Assembly: GCA_024138025.1 (NCBI GenBank) | Contig: JAMXBD010001212.1 | Coordinates: forward strand, 372,001 to 436,000 | Direction of reading: 5' to 3' | Source of the DNA: Combretum micranthum | Taxonomy: Eukaryota > Streptophyta > Magnoliopsida > Myrtales > Combretaceae | DNA: 64,000 nt | Part shown: piece after piece, positions 1-11,507 of the stretch | How positions within the stretch are numbered: the first letter of the stretch is position 1 | Layout of the letters: the number at the start of each line of letters is the position of its first letter | Program-made: the position numbers and the translations under genes | The notes under the pieces: generated by a model | Seen by the model: only the letters and a program-made list of their open reading frames with translations | What the model was told of the DNA's origin: nothing | Databases searched by the model: none

Positions 1-1
1 A

Positions 2-1189
2 GATTTTAAAGAAGCTGCAAAAGAGGAAATTTGGAGAAAGGCCATGGATGATGAGATTGCAACAATTGAAAAGAATCATACTTGGGAGCTTGTTGATCTT
101 CCTAAAGATAAGGAAGTTATTGGATTAAAATGGGTCTACAAGACCAAATATAGAGAAGATGGTTCAATTCAAAAGCATAAAGCTCGTCTTGTTGCAAAAG
201 GATATTCACAGCAACCAGGAATTGATTTTAATGAAACATTTGCTCCAGTTGCTCGTATGGAGACTATAAGAATTGTTCTTGCATTAGCAGCTCAGTTGGA
301 ATTGCCAATATATCAATTGGATGTTAAATCAGCATTCTTAAATGGAGAATTGCAAGAGGAGGCATATGTAGAACAGCCTGAAGGATATATTATCAAAGGC
401 AAAGAAGATAAAGTCTATCGCCTACACAAGGCGTTACATGGATTGAAGCAGGCACCACGTGCATGGAATAGCAAAATTGATAGCTATTTCCAGAAAAATG
501 GTTTTCAAAGGAGTCAAAGTGAACCTTCACTTTATATCAAAAAAGAAGGTACAAATGATTTCCTTATTGTGTGTTTATATGTGGATGACTTGATCTATAC
601 AGGTACAAGTCAATCCATTTTAGATGAATTTAAGATGACAATGATGAAAGAATATGAGATGACTGATCTGGGTCTTATGAAATATTTTCTTGGAATTCAA
701 GTTCATCAATCTAAAGGAGAAATATTTATTTCTCAAGAAAAATATTTGGATGATTTATTGAAAAAATATCAAATGAACAACTGCAAGCCAATTGCCACAC
801 CACTTGCAACAAATGAGAAATTGCAAATGGAAGATGGAGCACTAAAAGTTGATGCAAAGATGTATAGAAGTTTGGTCGGGTCATTGATTTACTTGACAAA
901 TACAAGGCCAGATATTGTTTACCCAGTTAGTTTGATTTCCAGATTTATGCAAAGTCCAAGCAAGCTGCATTATGCAGCAGCTAAAAGGATATTGCGATAT
1001 TTGCAAGGAACAAAAAATTATGGTATTCATTATATGAAAGAAAAAGAATTCAAGCTTATTGGATATACAGATAGTGACTGGGCAGGATCAATTGATGATC
1101 GAAAAAGTACATCAGGATATGTATTTTGTGTATATCTAATTATAGAAATGGAAATAGTCAATGATAACTCTTTATCATTCATAGAATAG
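2..1189 (+). pseudogene. Ty1/copia Pol fragment: reverse transcriptase and truncated RNase H
   Basis: The open frame enters from the left window edge; codons from base 2 (D-F-K-E-A-A-K-E-E) already match copia Pol upstream of the first Met at 44. Counting from that Met, the protein has the RVT_2 reverse transcriptase blocks: HKARLVAKGYSQ, QLDVKSAFLNGEL, LHGLKQAPRAW and the catalytic YVDD at residues 179-182. The RNase H start follows, with YTDSDWAG at about 341-348 and DDRKSTSGYVF. The frame then runs into unrelated codons after about base 1128 and stops at 1189, so most of RNase H and the 3' LTR are missing. Gag, protease and integrase lie outside the window or are lost. The RT part has no internal stop, so the truncation may be fairly recent. 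Family assignment is secure; activity is excluded by truncation. Confidence 0.93.
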
Positions 1190-3626
1190 TAATATATTTG
1201 TTTATTGAGTTATACTTAAATAGTACATGTTATCTCATAATTGTCACTCTGGTCCCTGCATTTAGAAATATATTTGTTTATCCAAGCATTGATTAGCTAG
1301 TTGGTGTGTGCGAAAGCTTTGATATTCATGGTGGTGAGCTTCACAGAGAAGATGGGCGTGAGTATGTTGATTGGTAGCTTTTCAAGGTAAGCTTACATTG
1401 ATAGTTTAACAATATTATTATATTCTTAGTGTTGTATATGCAAGAATACAAAAGGATTGAAGCTTTATGGATTCTAGCAAACGATGACATAAAGCCAAAA
1501 GCCTTGTCTTCATCTATCATGGTTATGTCATTACCATGAGCAGTTATGTTTCTCTTTCTCCATATTTAATTTTGCTTAATTATAGTTTGAATACATATAA
1601 TAACAACCCCAATGAATCTTCATCTGCTATCCATGAGCAGTTATATTTCTCTTTCTCTATATTTAATTTTCATTAATTATAATTTGAATACATATAACAA
1701 CCCAGATGAATCTTCACCTGCTATCCAATATGTAGATATCAAAAGTTATGATATGAGAAATTGAGACTATGCATTGGCTTATCTTACCTTAGACAAATAA
1801 TCATGAATACATAAATTTATGGAACATCTTATATTGGGTGAAAGTAAATAAAAGTTAAACACAAAATAGATAAATTTAGTTGTGGAAGATCCCAAAATTT
1901 GCCAGCTTTTTATAACCTTGCCATTTAGCATATTGTTTAATATTTTTGTTTTGGGCTGCTTGATATTATATATGTATTAATAATGGGTGGAGGGACCTTT
2001 GTTGAAAGTTATCAATTCATTTGATTCTTTTGGAATTAATTCTGTATCCATAATTTTTGATCTCTTCTTGATTGTTTAATGTGATCGATATTAATGTTCC
2101 ATTACAACAGGTGCTGAGCTCTAAAAAGGATCTTTGAGTCCAGAAGAGCATTCCTTGTGCAGTAGGATAGGTATAACCTCCTCCTTCCTAATCTACCCAA
2201 TAGCCAAAAATCTTTGCCATGCTTAAGATATTAACCTTTATGTTATTAAAAATTCTAAATCTACAATTGTGAGAAGCTTGAGAATGTTCTAGATATTAGA
2301 TTTGCTTCTTTTGATGGTTCATCTTAGTGACATATGAGCTTGAAACATAGGCATGGGCATGTCGTCTTTCTTTTCAGTAATTATGTTACTGCCCTTATGT
2401 TCAAGGATTATGATTACTCACTGTTGTGCTAACTATTAGACTTTACCATTTATATGAGATGGGATGTGAGAGGTCAAGATATTAGTGGACAATTGCATGT
2501 AGTAACTAATTTTCACATTGGAATTGAACAATTAATGGAAATGCATTCCACTTTCTTAAAGATAATGATTTTTTCATCTAAGAACCCATACTATTTATGC
2601 CTCTTGTCGTGCTATGTTCATTTGGGGCGTATTATTAAATTACTAGTAACCGAGTTTCCAATGATGTTCAATTGAATTGAATTCAATTGTTTGAGGATGT
2701 GGGATTAGAATTTGCTTCCTTATTAGAAAATTATGACAGTCATGTGTATATTATGGGTTTATGATAATTTATGTTATAGTTATGTCAGAATGAGGATATT
2801 GTTTACCAGAGATCTTTTATTCAATATGTGTTAATATCATGCTTTGTTTTGCTTTATTTGAGTCTTTGTTGGCTTCCTAAGTGTAGCAAAGGGAAACTCC
2901 CAATTTGCATTGATGATATGATTCACAATACTTTGATCTCATTCCCAAACTTTTGAAAAAAAAAATAAAAAGATGAATGAAGAATGAGAATAAATGTGTT
3001 GTACTATTGTGTGTTTTATTTTAAATGATTTTAAAATTATAAAGTAACTGAAGTTATGTAATAGAAAAGATACATAGGGCCATTAAATGATTTTCAATTG
3101 ATTACTGAGTTAACATTGATATTAATACTAGCAGAGAAAAGTTAAATTGAATTCTTAAATGTTCATTAATTTATAAACTCCATCTCTTGCTTTCAGTTGG
3201 TATTTAAAAAGTTCTATTTTCAATTTATGCTATTAATGTGACCATGAAACTTCTCATGTTTCAATTTATAGGAATTGAGTTTAATTATACAAATTTCAAT
3301 GTCAAGTGTTCATCTTTGTATTTGCAATTTTCATAATATTTATATTGAGATATATCAGTAAAATTTTGCTTGTTTTGGATTTTTTGCTGTTGCACTTATG
3401 TTGATTAATTGAAAGTTAAACTAAAGAGAATTTAACAAGATCAAAGTTATTGCTTTGTGGTCCAAGAAATTTGAGTTATATTGACAATGTTTATATCTTT
3501 TGTCTTCTTCATATTCGTTCTGAGCTTTTCATATTCTTTCTAGGATGCAATCTATTAAGTTAATATTCTAGTCCTTGTCATTTCACCTGATACTAACAGT
3601 TTTCTAGATTAAATTCCATAAGAACA
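1190..3626. other. AT-rich decayed DNA with one exon-like stretch
   Basis: No intact gene is visible. A short plus-strand stretch at about 1310-1386 reads FDIHGGELHREDGREYVDW, then a stop, then LFK before a GT-AAGC donor-like site. It looks like a decayed exon, but I do not recognise the family. A short open frame at 2454-2675 has no recognisable feature and is probably chance. A 97-bp tandem repeat at 1534-1726 is listed separately. Confidence 0.4.
1534..1726 (+). repeat. Two-copy tandem repeat, 97-bp period
   Basis: The block starting CCATGAGCAGTTATGTTTCT at 1534 recurs at 1631 with a few substitutions and a short indel. Both copies contain the run TTTCTCTTTCTC/T-ATATTTAATTTT and end in a CTGCTATCC motif. 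It has no coding frame. It is a local duplication of intergenic DNA. Confidence 0.85.
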
Positions 3627-3719
3627 GATTGGTGTGGTGTTGGTGCCAACAAGGCTTCTCGTGGTGACCTTGTGAATTCTCATTACAAATCCTCTCTTTA
3701 TGTTGGCATTAAATTATCC
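3627..3719 (+). pseudogene. Glutamine synthetase exon relic
   Basis: In one frame the bases read D-W-C-G-V-G-A-N-K-A-S-R-G-D-L-V-N-S-H-Y, followed by K-S-S-L-Y-V-G-I-K-L-S. This lines up with the plant glutamine synthetase block around YCGVGADK, then the GRDIVDAHYK-like and CLYAGINISG-like segments. These segments lie just upstream of the EVMPGQWE ATP/glutamate site. After L-S the frame loses similarity, so the catalytic segment that should follow is absent. No neighbouring glutamine synthetase exons were found. It is a single decayed exon, about 31 codons of a roughly 356-residue enzyme. The family call rests on my recognition of the block, not on a search. Confidence 0.72.
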
Positions 3720-5820
3720 AATGTAGTAGGAAAATCTACTCCTAATGAGGTAGAGTGATCTATTTGACTGTCTTTATAATTTATTTTAAAGTAATTATAA
3801 ATTATAACAATGAGACTATTAACATGAATAATTATTATTTGGTCATTTAAGTAATTAAATATCATTTTCTTGGTCATGGTTAAACTATCTCATTTTCCTA
3901 TATATAGAAGAATTACACTTTCATCATACAAGTTTGGGTCTTATAATGGACATCAACTCACCATTAGATCTGTTTCCAAAGAAAAGAAAAAAGTCAATCA
4001 TCTTCATCAAACATTTTTATTAGATAAAACCAAAATCATATGATGAATTTGGCATCATGATAGACAGTAATAAAGTATAAATCAGATTTCTTGTTCCTAG
4101 TTTAAGCTTGAGGTAATGTAGGCATATCATTGTGGAGATTAGCAAACCCCTATCTCCAATCAAGTGAGGACCTCCATAATAATAATGGAAATAACAAATT
4201 AGCAAGAAAATAGTTTCATTGATTTAAATCAATAATTCATAGAATTTATATGTATTTAATGTTTGTGCAAAAAATTGTAAGCATGAATGCTTGTATTTAT
4301 TATATTATTTATGTGTTAGTGACAGAATTAGTATCAGAGTAAGTATGACTTAAATTCATCAGCAATAGAGTAAAGGCAATAATTTTCATTTAGCTTCTAT
4401 TATATTGTGTCAGTTACTGATTGGAATTTATATAAATATCATTAGACTCCTGTATTCATTAGAATTAGAAAAGTAAAAGTCTCATTCCATTCCATTAATT
4501 TATCATGGCTTGCTTTGTTTGTGCCGTTACATTTTCTTCCATTGTCTTGATCTCTGCACCATAAGGTGTCCAAATCATGGAGCTTCAATTTGTAATTATT
4601 TTTAGGGGTGAGAAGATCATTACAACTTATTGGACTGTATAATTTAAAATGTCAGTAAAGTTAATAACATTGAAATTCTCAAAAAATTTAAATATTTTAT
4701 AATTGTAAATTGAATGCCTTATGTACAAGTAGAATTATGATCTCTGTTTTTAACAAGGAGGAGAGGAAGGATTCAATCACATGGAGTAGTGAAGAGAACA
4801 AGAAGTAGAAGAAATTGATTTGATTCGCAATCTCACTATTGCATCCTAACCCCAAGTGATAGAATTATGAGTTTTATGGGTGATGAAAAACGCGATTGCC
4901 CAATTAGGATGTTTATGAGAGTTGGATGACTATTAGGCAAATGAAGTTTTAGTCAGTAGTAATGTTTTCATTCAGGAATTCTATTCAATTCATTCTTTTT
5001 CATTTTTTGGTGTTTTTATTGTAAATGCATGGGATACTTCAATTGTACATATGAGTCTTAAATTGCAGAAGAAATTATTTTTGTTTAATTCTACTACACT
5101 TAGTTTGTTGATTAAGTAATGGAAGTTTAAGCTGAACTTTTAAGATTCTTGAATTTGTATATCTTTTAGTTTACTGGTTTAGTGGTTGGGTTTCTTTGCC
5201 AGCCAAGTAGCCCCCATGTATGATGTTATTATTAAGTCATTATTTTGGAAATATATCCTCGAAGTTTTTCTGTTTTTTTTCTTTTAATTTATGTTTCCCA
5301 GGTTATTATTGTGGATAATTATGTTTTTGCCTCGTTAGATTATGATTACTCATGACGAAATGTTTTTAGAGTATTAAGATTTTACTTGCTTTAATTTTAA
5401 TGTAACTTTTCTTTTATCATTATAGGCATTTTTGAATCAAGAGCTATACGAGGCTAAAGAAATTGAGAAAATTAAACAATCTACGAGTATTTTGTTGGAT
5501 GTGTTAGTTTAGAGTTTTAGGTTTTTGTAGGCTAGCATTTAGTTAAAATGAGCAAAAATAATGGTTCTTTAATATGATCTTTTTATTTATAAGAGAGTAC
5601 TTGTGAAGCTAGAATTTGTGTGGATGTATACTACTTATGAGATAATTTGGTTGTATATATTGTGGTAGTTTAATATATTGATTGTTGTTGTCATTATCAT
5701 CTAAGTTTGTACATTGTTGTTTTTTTTATAAAAAATTAGGATATTAATGCTTATTTTTAGAAGTAATTGTTATTTATTTATTTTATAAATATATAATTCT
5801 TGACAAACTTTTTATCAAAT
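3720..5820. other. AT-rich intergenic DNA with a possible terminal-exon relic
   Basis: No gene is recognised. At about 5426-5511 a stretch after a TTATAG acceptor-like site reads AFLNQELYEAKEIEKIKQ and continues ten codons to a stop. It could be a C-terminal exon relic of an unidentified gene. The rest is low-complexity A/T sequence with short chance ORFs. Confidence 0.35.
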
Positions 5821-5958
5821 GATGTGGATGAATGGCAATTAGATGACAGCTTAGAGGTCATTGATCGTAAGAAAAACATCTTCAAGCTATCTCAAGGAGA
5901 ATATGTAGCTATCGAAAACCTCGAGATTATCTATTCTCTTGCTAGAGCTATTGATTTA
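5821..5958 (+). pseudogene. Long-chain acyl-CoA synthetase (LACS) exon relic
   Basis: The frame reads D-E-W-Q-L-D-D-S-L-E-V-I-D-R-K-K-N-I-F-K, then L-S-Q-G-E-Y-V-A-I-E-N-L-E-I-I-Y. This is the highly conserved C-terminal part of the AMP-binding domain of plant and fungal long-chain acyl-CoA synthetases (GEWQPDGSLKIIDRKKNIFK, then LSQGEYVAVENLE). It includes the conserved Asp-Arg of the DRKK motif and a Lys in FKLSQGE. A GTAAGT donor follows directly at 5959, so an original exon end is preserved. The rest of the enzyme (about 650-700 residues) was not found around it. This is therefore an isolated exon, either a remnant of a deleted gene or a captured fragment. Confidence 0.85.
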
Positions 5959-6905
5959 GTAAGTATTTACCACAAGTCTTTACATTCCTTGTTTAAATTA
6001 AGAGCTTTTACTTACCAAGGAGGATATTTTTCTTTGGTATCATTATTGTAAATCTGAGTAATAACTACATCCATTTGAGAATATTATGATAAAATAGAGT
6101 CTATGCTCATAAAAATTGTCAAAAATTTCTAAAAGACATTTTCCATGGAATGAACTTTAAATCTAGTTGATTATTGCCTCATTGGTAGCACTTAGTTGAG
6201 TCGGTTTCCTTGAGGTAACTACTAAGTGCACACTATTATCCTAATCTGAAGCGTTTGTTGAGGTATTGCTCTTGTATAACAATTTGTGCAAGCATTATAC
6301 CTAAATATTTCTACTTTTTTTTTTTTTTGTAATCTCATGTTAACACTTAACACTAGAGGCATCTTCTTAGAACTGGCCAATGTGTGTTTGTTAGTGCAAA
6401 GAGACTTGATGTTGGAGATTCTATTCTTTTTGTATGATAAAACATTCATTTTTATTTACCTTTTTTTATCATATTTCATATAAATAATATCTTAGAAGCA
6501 AGTAGGAAGTGCTTATGTTAGCTGTTTAATTTTGCTTAATTAAAAGTGACTAAACCATGAAAGTGTTAACCAAAGGGATTAGTAAACATGGCATTGATTT
6601 CCAAATACATTAGACACACAAGGAATAATGTTTACTACATAGAATTTCAAATGCCTTTTGTGTTTGACTTGCCCTAGTTGATATTGTAGTATGAGCACTA
6701 CTGCACTAGTTCTTCCATTTACTAGTGAATAAAATGGAATGTCACTGTCAATGTAAAAATATTCATAAATCTGTTAATGCTTAAGAAATTTGAAATGCTT
6801 CAGAATTTAACTTGTTTACAAAACTAGTAAAGGAAACATAAAACAAAACTTAACAAGAATTTATATTACATAATTTGTGTTAGTTAAGTTATTTTTGTGT
6901 GCTTA
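5959..6905. other. AT-rich DNA, nothing recognised
   Basis: Short ORFs occur on both strands (for example 6286-6483 plus and 6222-6449 minus). They overlap one another around a poly-T run and look like chance frames. No domain, RNA or repeat structure was recognised. Confidence 0.4.
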
Positions 6906-7707
6906 GGATGGATGCTCTAAGCTTATTGTTGTGGTTTCTACTACCATTGTTTCTTCAACTTATCTTACATCTGATATGTTAATTGGCTATGGGATGTCGT
7001 GGGTGTCTTTTTTTATTTTTAATTTTAAATTTCTCCTTTTTCCTAAGTTTTGTCTAGTCTTCAATGTCTTTGGTTGGAATACAAGTATCCATTCGTCAAA
7101 AGAATCTAAAAGCTGCATGACAGTATTAGTACACTGTAGAAAACATATTAGTTATTTTTTAATGAATGCATTATCTGTAGATTGTTAATGTAAGCTTGAA
7201 TCCTTTTTAGCATTCCGACATTCTTAATTTAGGTAGTATAGAGTACTTAATACCAAATAGAGGTGTCCTTGGTGAAATGGTTGAAACTTTAGCAAAGAAG
7301 TCTTCATGTGTTAGGAATGTCAATTGAGAAATATAGGAATAGTTATTCCTATATCTAATTTGTTTGCTTTTCTATTGATTACTTAAGGCCTAATTAGAAA
7401 TAACTCTATGTTGTCTTACATGAGGTCATGCATAAAAGTTTAGCCTATCCATTAAACTCCTGCCTAGATGCAGGAGAATCAAGACACTGCTGATATTATA
7501 CTTGTTGATTTTAGTGGTTATTGGCACTATGATGTTAGGGCCGGTGTGATTTATAGGTATAGAACTGATGAAGCTAAGCTTCTCAAAGCTTGTGGGGAGT
7601 TGCCAGAGAGCATGGAGATTAATGACGTGTTTGGTGCGATTGATGAGGAAGATGATGGTGATTATGATGCTTCTCATGGTTTCATGAATTACTATGCTGT
7701 AACATAA
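6906..7707 (+). pseudogene. Unidentified exon-like fragments with an acidic C-terminus
   Basis: Three stretches look like exons of one decayed or unrecognised gene. At 6906-6993, after a GCTTAG acceptor-like site, the frame reads SKLIVVVSTTIVSSTYLTSD. At about 7236-7325 it reads EYLIPNRGVLGEMVETLAKK, then SSCVRNVN and a stop. At 7468-7707 a 79-codon frame begins MQENQDTADIILVDFSGYWH, continues through YRYRTDEAKLL and ends in an acidic run (DEEDDGDYDA). An ATGCAG at its start could be an acceptor instead of a true start codon. Codon texture and acidity suggest former coding sequence. I do not recognise the family and assign no function. Confidence 0.35.
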
Positions 7708-8787
7708 CATCTCTTGTTTTTTCTTTGAGTTATTTTTGGGTACTTATCAAATAATTGAGTGTGATTTTTAAATTTGGACTTTTTTCTCTCTGTTAAAGCA
7801 GTTTACAAGTCCTGCATCATAGGATTTGATTTGATTAATACCAGCTGAGATATTGAGCCTCTATCTTTTACTTTAGGTCTCTTGTATATGTTCATATGTA
7901 CTCTAAAAAAGGTATCTTTTTATTGTTATGCCTAATTATCAACCCACTCATGGTGCATATCAAGTCTGTTTACCATCTCAGTCAATTCATCCATTGGTGT
8001 GTGTGTTTACATATATATATATATATATATGTATAAGAAAGCATTGTATAATGAAAATTTTGATATTATCTCAATAAATTCTAATAAAAAAAGAAAAATT
8101 CAAAGAAACAAAGTCTCCTACTCCTAGAAACTTGTTTACTTTTGAAAATAAAGTATGTAATTTTGGTTACTTCACTGAAGATATATAATGTAATTTTTCT
8201 TGCATTAAAAAGTTATGTCTATTTAAGTTACTCAATTCCTGCTGTTGTCAATGTTTTATCTAGTGTTGATTGTCATCTAACTTTTCTTATGCAAATGCTA
8301 GGGTTTTATTTTCTTATGTCATCAATCCAAATTGCAGATTTTGAGCACCGGAAGTCCCTCTCTTGCTCTAGCTTCAGATGTCCCTATGGTACAAATGGTC
8401 CGTTTGAATGTGCTTGAATTGCATCGATTGCCAATGAGGTAACCAATCAATTGCATTGTTGAGAACTATTGTAAGTGAACTTCATATTAATTATCACAAA
8501 AAAAGTTTAAAATATATATACATATTAAAGTTCTCACTCTAGTCAATAGCTTAGCCTGTAGCAAAGTGTGCTTACTACCACACCTGTTGGCTAGTGCACT
8601 CGGTTACTAAAATGGGGTTGAGAGGTATGCTTCTTCAATTAAGATGTTGTCTATCTCTTTAAACTTAGAGCTAGGCATACTAGATAAGAGTGGGTTTAGA
8701 TTGTTTATATAAAGGAAAGATCAAAATTATGCTAAGGATAGTACTATTGTCAATGTGCAATGGAGTAATAAATAGGTTTAAATGAAA
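7708..8787 (+). other. AT-rich DNA with one exon-like segment (8338-8438)
   Basis: After a TTGCAG acceptor at 8332-8337 an open stretch reads ILSTGSPSLALASDVPMVQM, then VRLNVLELHRLPMR, followed by a GTAACC donor. This pattern (acceptor, open frame, donor) resembles an exon, but the family is not recognised. A (TA)n run sits at about 8011-8030. The rest shows nothing. Confidence 0.3.
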
Positions 8788-9545
8788 AAGAAAATTGAAA
8801 CTAGATAGATCGTTCTTTATCAAAAGCAAAAAATAAGTTCAGTATTTGCAGGAAGAGTTAGCAAGAAACTAATTTTTACTAAGGCAGTTAAAAACAATAT
8901 TAATGTGGATGACCATGATTATGTATTGCTTCTATTCTTTTTCAAAATCTTACACAATATGCATTATGGAGACAATATGGTGCATTACATTGAAAGAATT
9001 CAAGATATGAAGAACATATGCATTATCATTAGTAAGTTGGGTAATAATCAATTAATCATGTTTGATGTGAATAAATTATTACTGCGCCATCTATGAAGGT
9101 TTTTTTGTTGATTGAACAAAGACCTATTATATGCTAATCTCATACACAACAGGTGTGAGATAAAAGTTATGGATATATTAAAAAAAAGAACAAAATGAAG
9201 CTGGATAGACCATTTTTTTATCAAAAGAAAATAATAAGTTTAGTATTTGTGGGAAGAGTTAACAAGAAACTTTTTTTTTTTTGCCTCCTAACAAGAAACT
9301 AATTTTCATTGAAGCATTTATAAAAAATATTGATGTGGATGACCATGATTATGTATTGCTTCTATTCTTTTTCAAAATCTTGCACAATATCTGTTAATGG
9401 AGACAATATTATGCATTGCATTGAAAGAATTTAAGCTACAAAGAACATATGCATTATCATTACTAAGTTGGGTAACAATCAATTAGTCATGTTGGATATG
9501 GATGAGTTATTACTGCTCCATCTATGAAGGTTTTCTTGTTGAGGG
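8788..9545 (+). repeat. Imperfect direct repeat, two copies of roughly 340-360 bp
   Basis: The block 8788-9120 (about) recurs at 9187-9545. Shared segments include GTGGATGACCATGATTATGT (8903 and 9333, offset 430), CTTCTATTCTTTTTCAAAAT and a GAACATATGCATTATCATTA stretch. The second copy carries an extra T-rich insertion near 9270-9298 flanked by a repeated ACAAGAAACT, suggesting a small insertion or slippage. The copies differ at many sites, so the duplication is old. There is no coding frame shared across both copies. Confidence 0.8.
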
Positions 9546-10383
9546 TTCATAATTGAGCAAAGACCTTTCATATATTGATCTCATACACAAAGTACAACAA
9601 AATACACAAAGTACAACAAAATATAGTATCTAGATTAGACATATTGGTGTCAAAAACCTTTCATAATCTTTTTTAAATGATTCAGTGTTTTTTTTTTCTT
9701 TTTTTGCCCCTCTTCCTTCTCTTTTTGGTTTAACTGGGGTTTGCATTAAATGGACTTGAGCATATAACTAATCTTAAAAGAGAATGCACTGTTAAGTTAG
9801 GTAGCACTAAGAGTAAGCTAGGTAGGATTTGAATTAGGATCTCAAGCTCTTGTCAGTTGGCCTACACGAGGCTGACCCTTCAGTTAGAAGTATATATAAT
9901 TGATATCAGCTAATGGCATAACTTCACCTTAGCTACTTGTTTTGTTGTTACGCACAATCAGTTGAGTCTTGGTTCTCTTCGAACAAGTGCAAATGGAATT
10001 CCCTCTTTCATATTATATCTTAATATTTATTTATTTTATTTATTTTCCAATGTTCAATTTAAATTATTAGGTTGGAAATATAATAACAATAATAATTTGT
10101 TCCAATTTGATCATTTTTGATATAGAAAAAGGTATTTTATGGTATCGAGTTTATGATATATAAGATAATAGCTCATCATCCCATTAATTATCATTGGTTT
10201 CCTATTTTCTTGAATTGAATTTGCTATTCAATGGTGCTTACAACTTGCTTAATTAACTCGACTTGTATAACAACTCGTCTCACATTTTCCCAGTAGTTCA
10301 GGTTAGTTATCATGGGTCTTTTCTCATAATCTGATTCATGTTTTTTTAATCGTTCAATAATTATATATATATTTGTGTGACAG
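9546..10383. other. AT-rich DNA, nothing recognised
   Basis: T-rich runs near 9685-9705 and general low-complexity sequence. A short duplication of an AATACACAAAGTACAAC-type stretch lies at 9587-9620. No gene or RNA is supported. Confidence 0.4.
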
Positions 10384-10479
10384 CAAATCCAAATGGAGAT
10401 CCTTCTGCAAACACATGAGATCCTTCGCTAAATCCATCACTTGGTGATGATAGTGACAATAGTGAGGAAGAAAATTAAA
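10384..10479 (+). pseudogene. Unidentified terminal-exon relic with acidic tail
   Basis: After a GTGTGACAG acceptor-like site the frame reads NPNGDPSANT, a TGA stop, then DPSLNPSLGDDSDNSEEEN and a TAA. Apart from the one stop it resembles the acidic C-terminal exon of a plant protein. The family is not recognised. It lies just upstream of the CACTA terminal region and could belong to cargo inside that element. Confidence 0.35.
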
Positions 10480-10879
10480 GACTCGATCTTTTGTTTTCTG
10501 TTTTTTGTTTTTTTGTTTTTTTAGTTGAACCAATTAGCATGAATGGGGTCAAATTGATGTAATTAAGTGTGTACATTGCTCATGTTGACATAATTTGGAG
10601 CTTGTGCTTTTGTTTCTTGTAAAGACACTAAACAATATTGTTTATTTTTTTTTTCTTTTTTTTACTGTAAGGATAGTCATGGTGATCTTTATGTAATTTT
10701 TGTGTGATTAGATCATGTTATATATCAAGCGCATTGTATGCTCCAAAATGTATTAGGGATTTTAATTCATACATAAATTTCATGTGGAGAAGTAATAGCA
10801 GGTATAAATTATATTGTAATTAAACAGGTGTATATTATTAATCGTGCATATGTTACACAATAAACAAGTATATATTGCC

Positions 10880-11507
10880 AAATTAAACCGAGTTAAACAT
10901 TTAATCTCTTCTTAATAAGAATAGCCACGTGTAAACGTCGCTAAATTAAAATAACAACCACATTTAGAAATTACTATTTTAATTGAATACCTACATGTAG
11001 ACGTCGCCAATGTATTAGAATAGCAACGTTTAAATTGTGGTAAATATGAGATTTGTCACGTTTATAAATCGCCATTGTCGTCCAACAAACATATATAAAG
11101 CTTATTCAACCTGTGCATGGCTACGGTTAAACATCGTCAATTAAGTAATTTACTTACGTTTACACGTTACTAATAAAAATATTTACCCACGTTTAAACGT
11201 CGCTGATCATAAGTTTCCCTCCTTTTATATTTAGCGGGATGGAGATTAGTCATATTTAGCCACACATAAGTGTGACCAAAACATGATAATAGGCCATGTT
11301 TAAACGTGGCTTAACAAAGTGTATTTGGCTGCCAAACTAACATTAGCGACGTTTCAATTTTTAACGTTACTTATCAAATCTGCGACGGACCTTTCGCGAC
11401 GTCTATAGGCCACGTGTAAAAAAACGTGACACAAAATCTTTGGTCACGTTTAATTAATGTTTAGCCACGTTTATTAGACGTAGCTAAATGCTCATTTTGT
11501 TGTAGTG
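10880..11507 (+). mobile_element. CACTA (En/Spm-type) transposon terminus with subterminal repeats
   Basis: The last bases on the plus strand are TTTTGTTGTAGTG (ending 11507). Read on the minus strand this is CACTACAACAAAATGAGC, a typical plant CACTA terminal inverted repeat. Inward of it, at least ten degenerate copies of a short motif occur in both orientations over about 600 bp. Examples are CCACGTGTAAACGTCGCTAA near 10925, CCACGTTTAAACGTCGCTGA near 11187, and others near 11300 and 11460. Clustered subterminal repeats of this kind are a hallmark of CACTA elements, where transposase binds. The other terminus was not found, so the left boundary given here is only where the repeats begin; the element may extend much further left. 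Confidence 0.8.

Noticed and set aside
2669..2690. AATTGAATTCAATTG palindrome
   Set aside because: Short A/T-rich palindromes are expected by chance in this composition.
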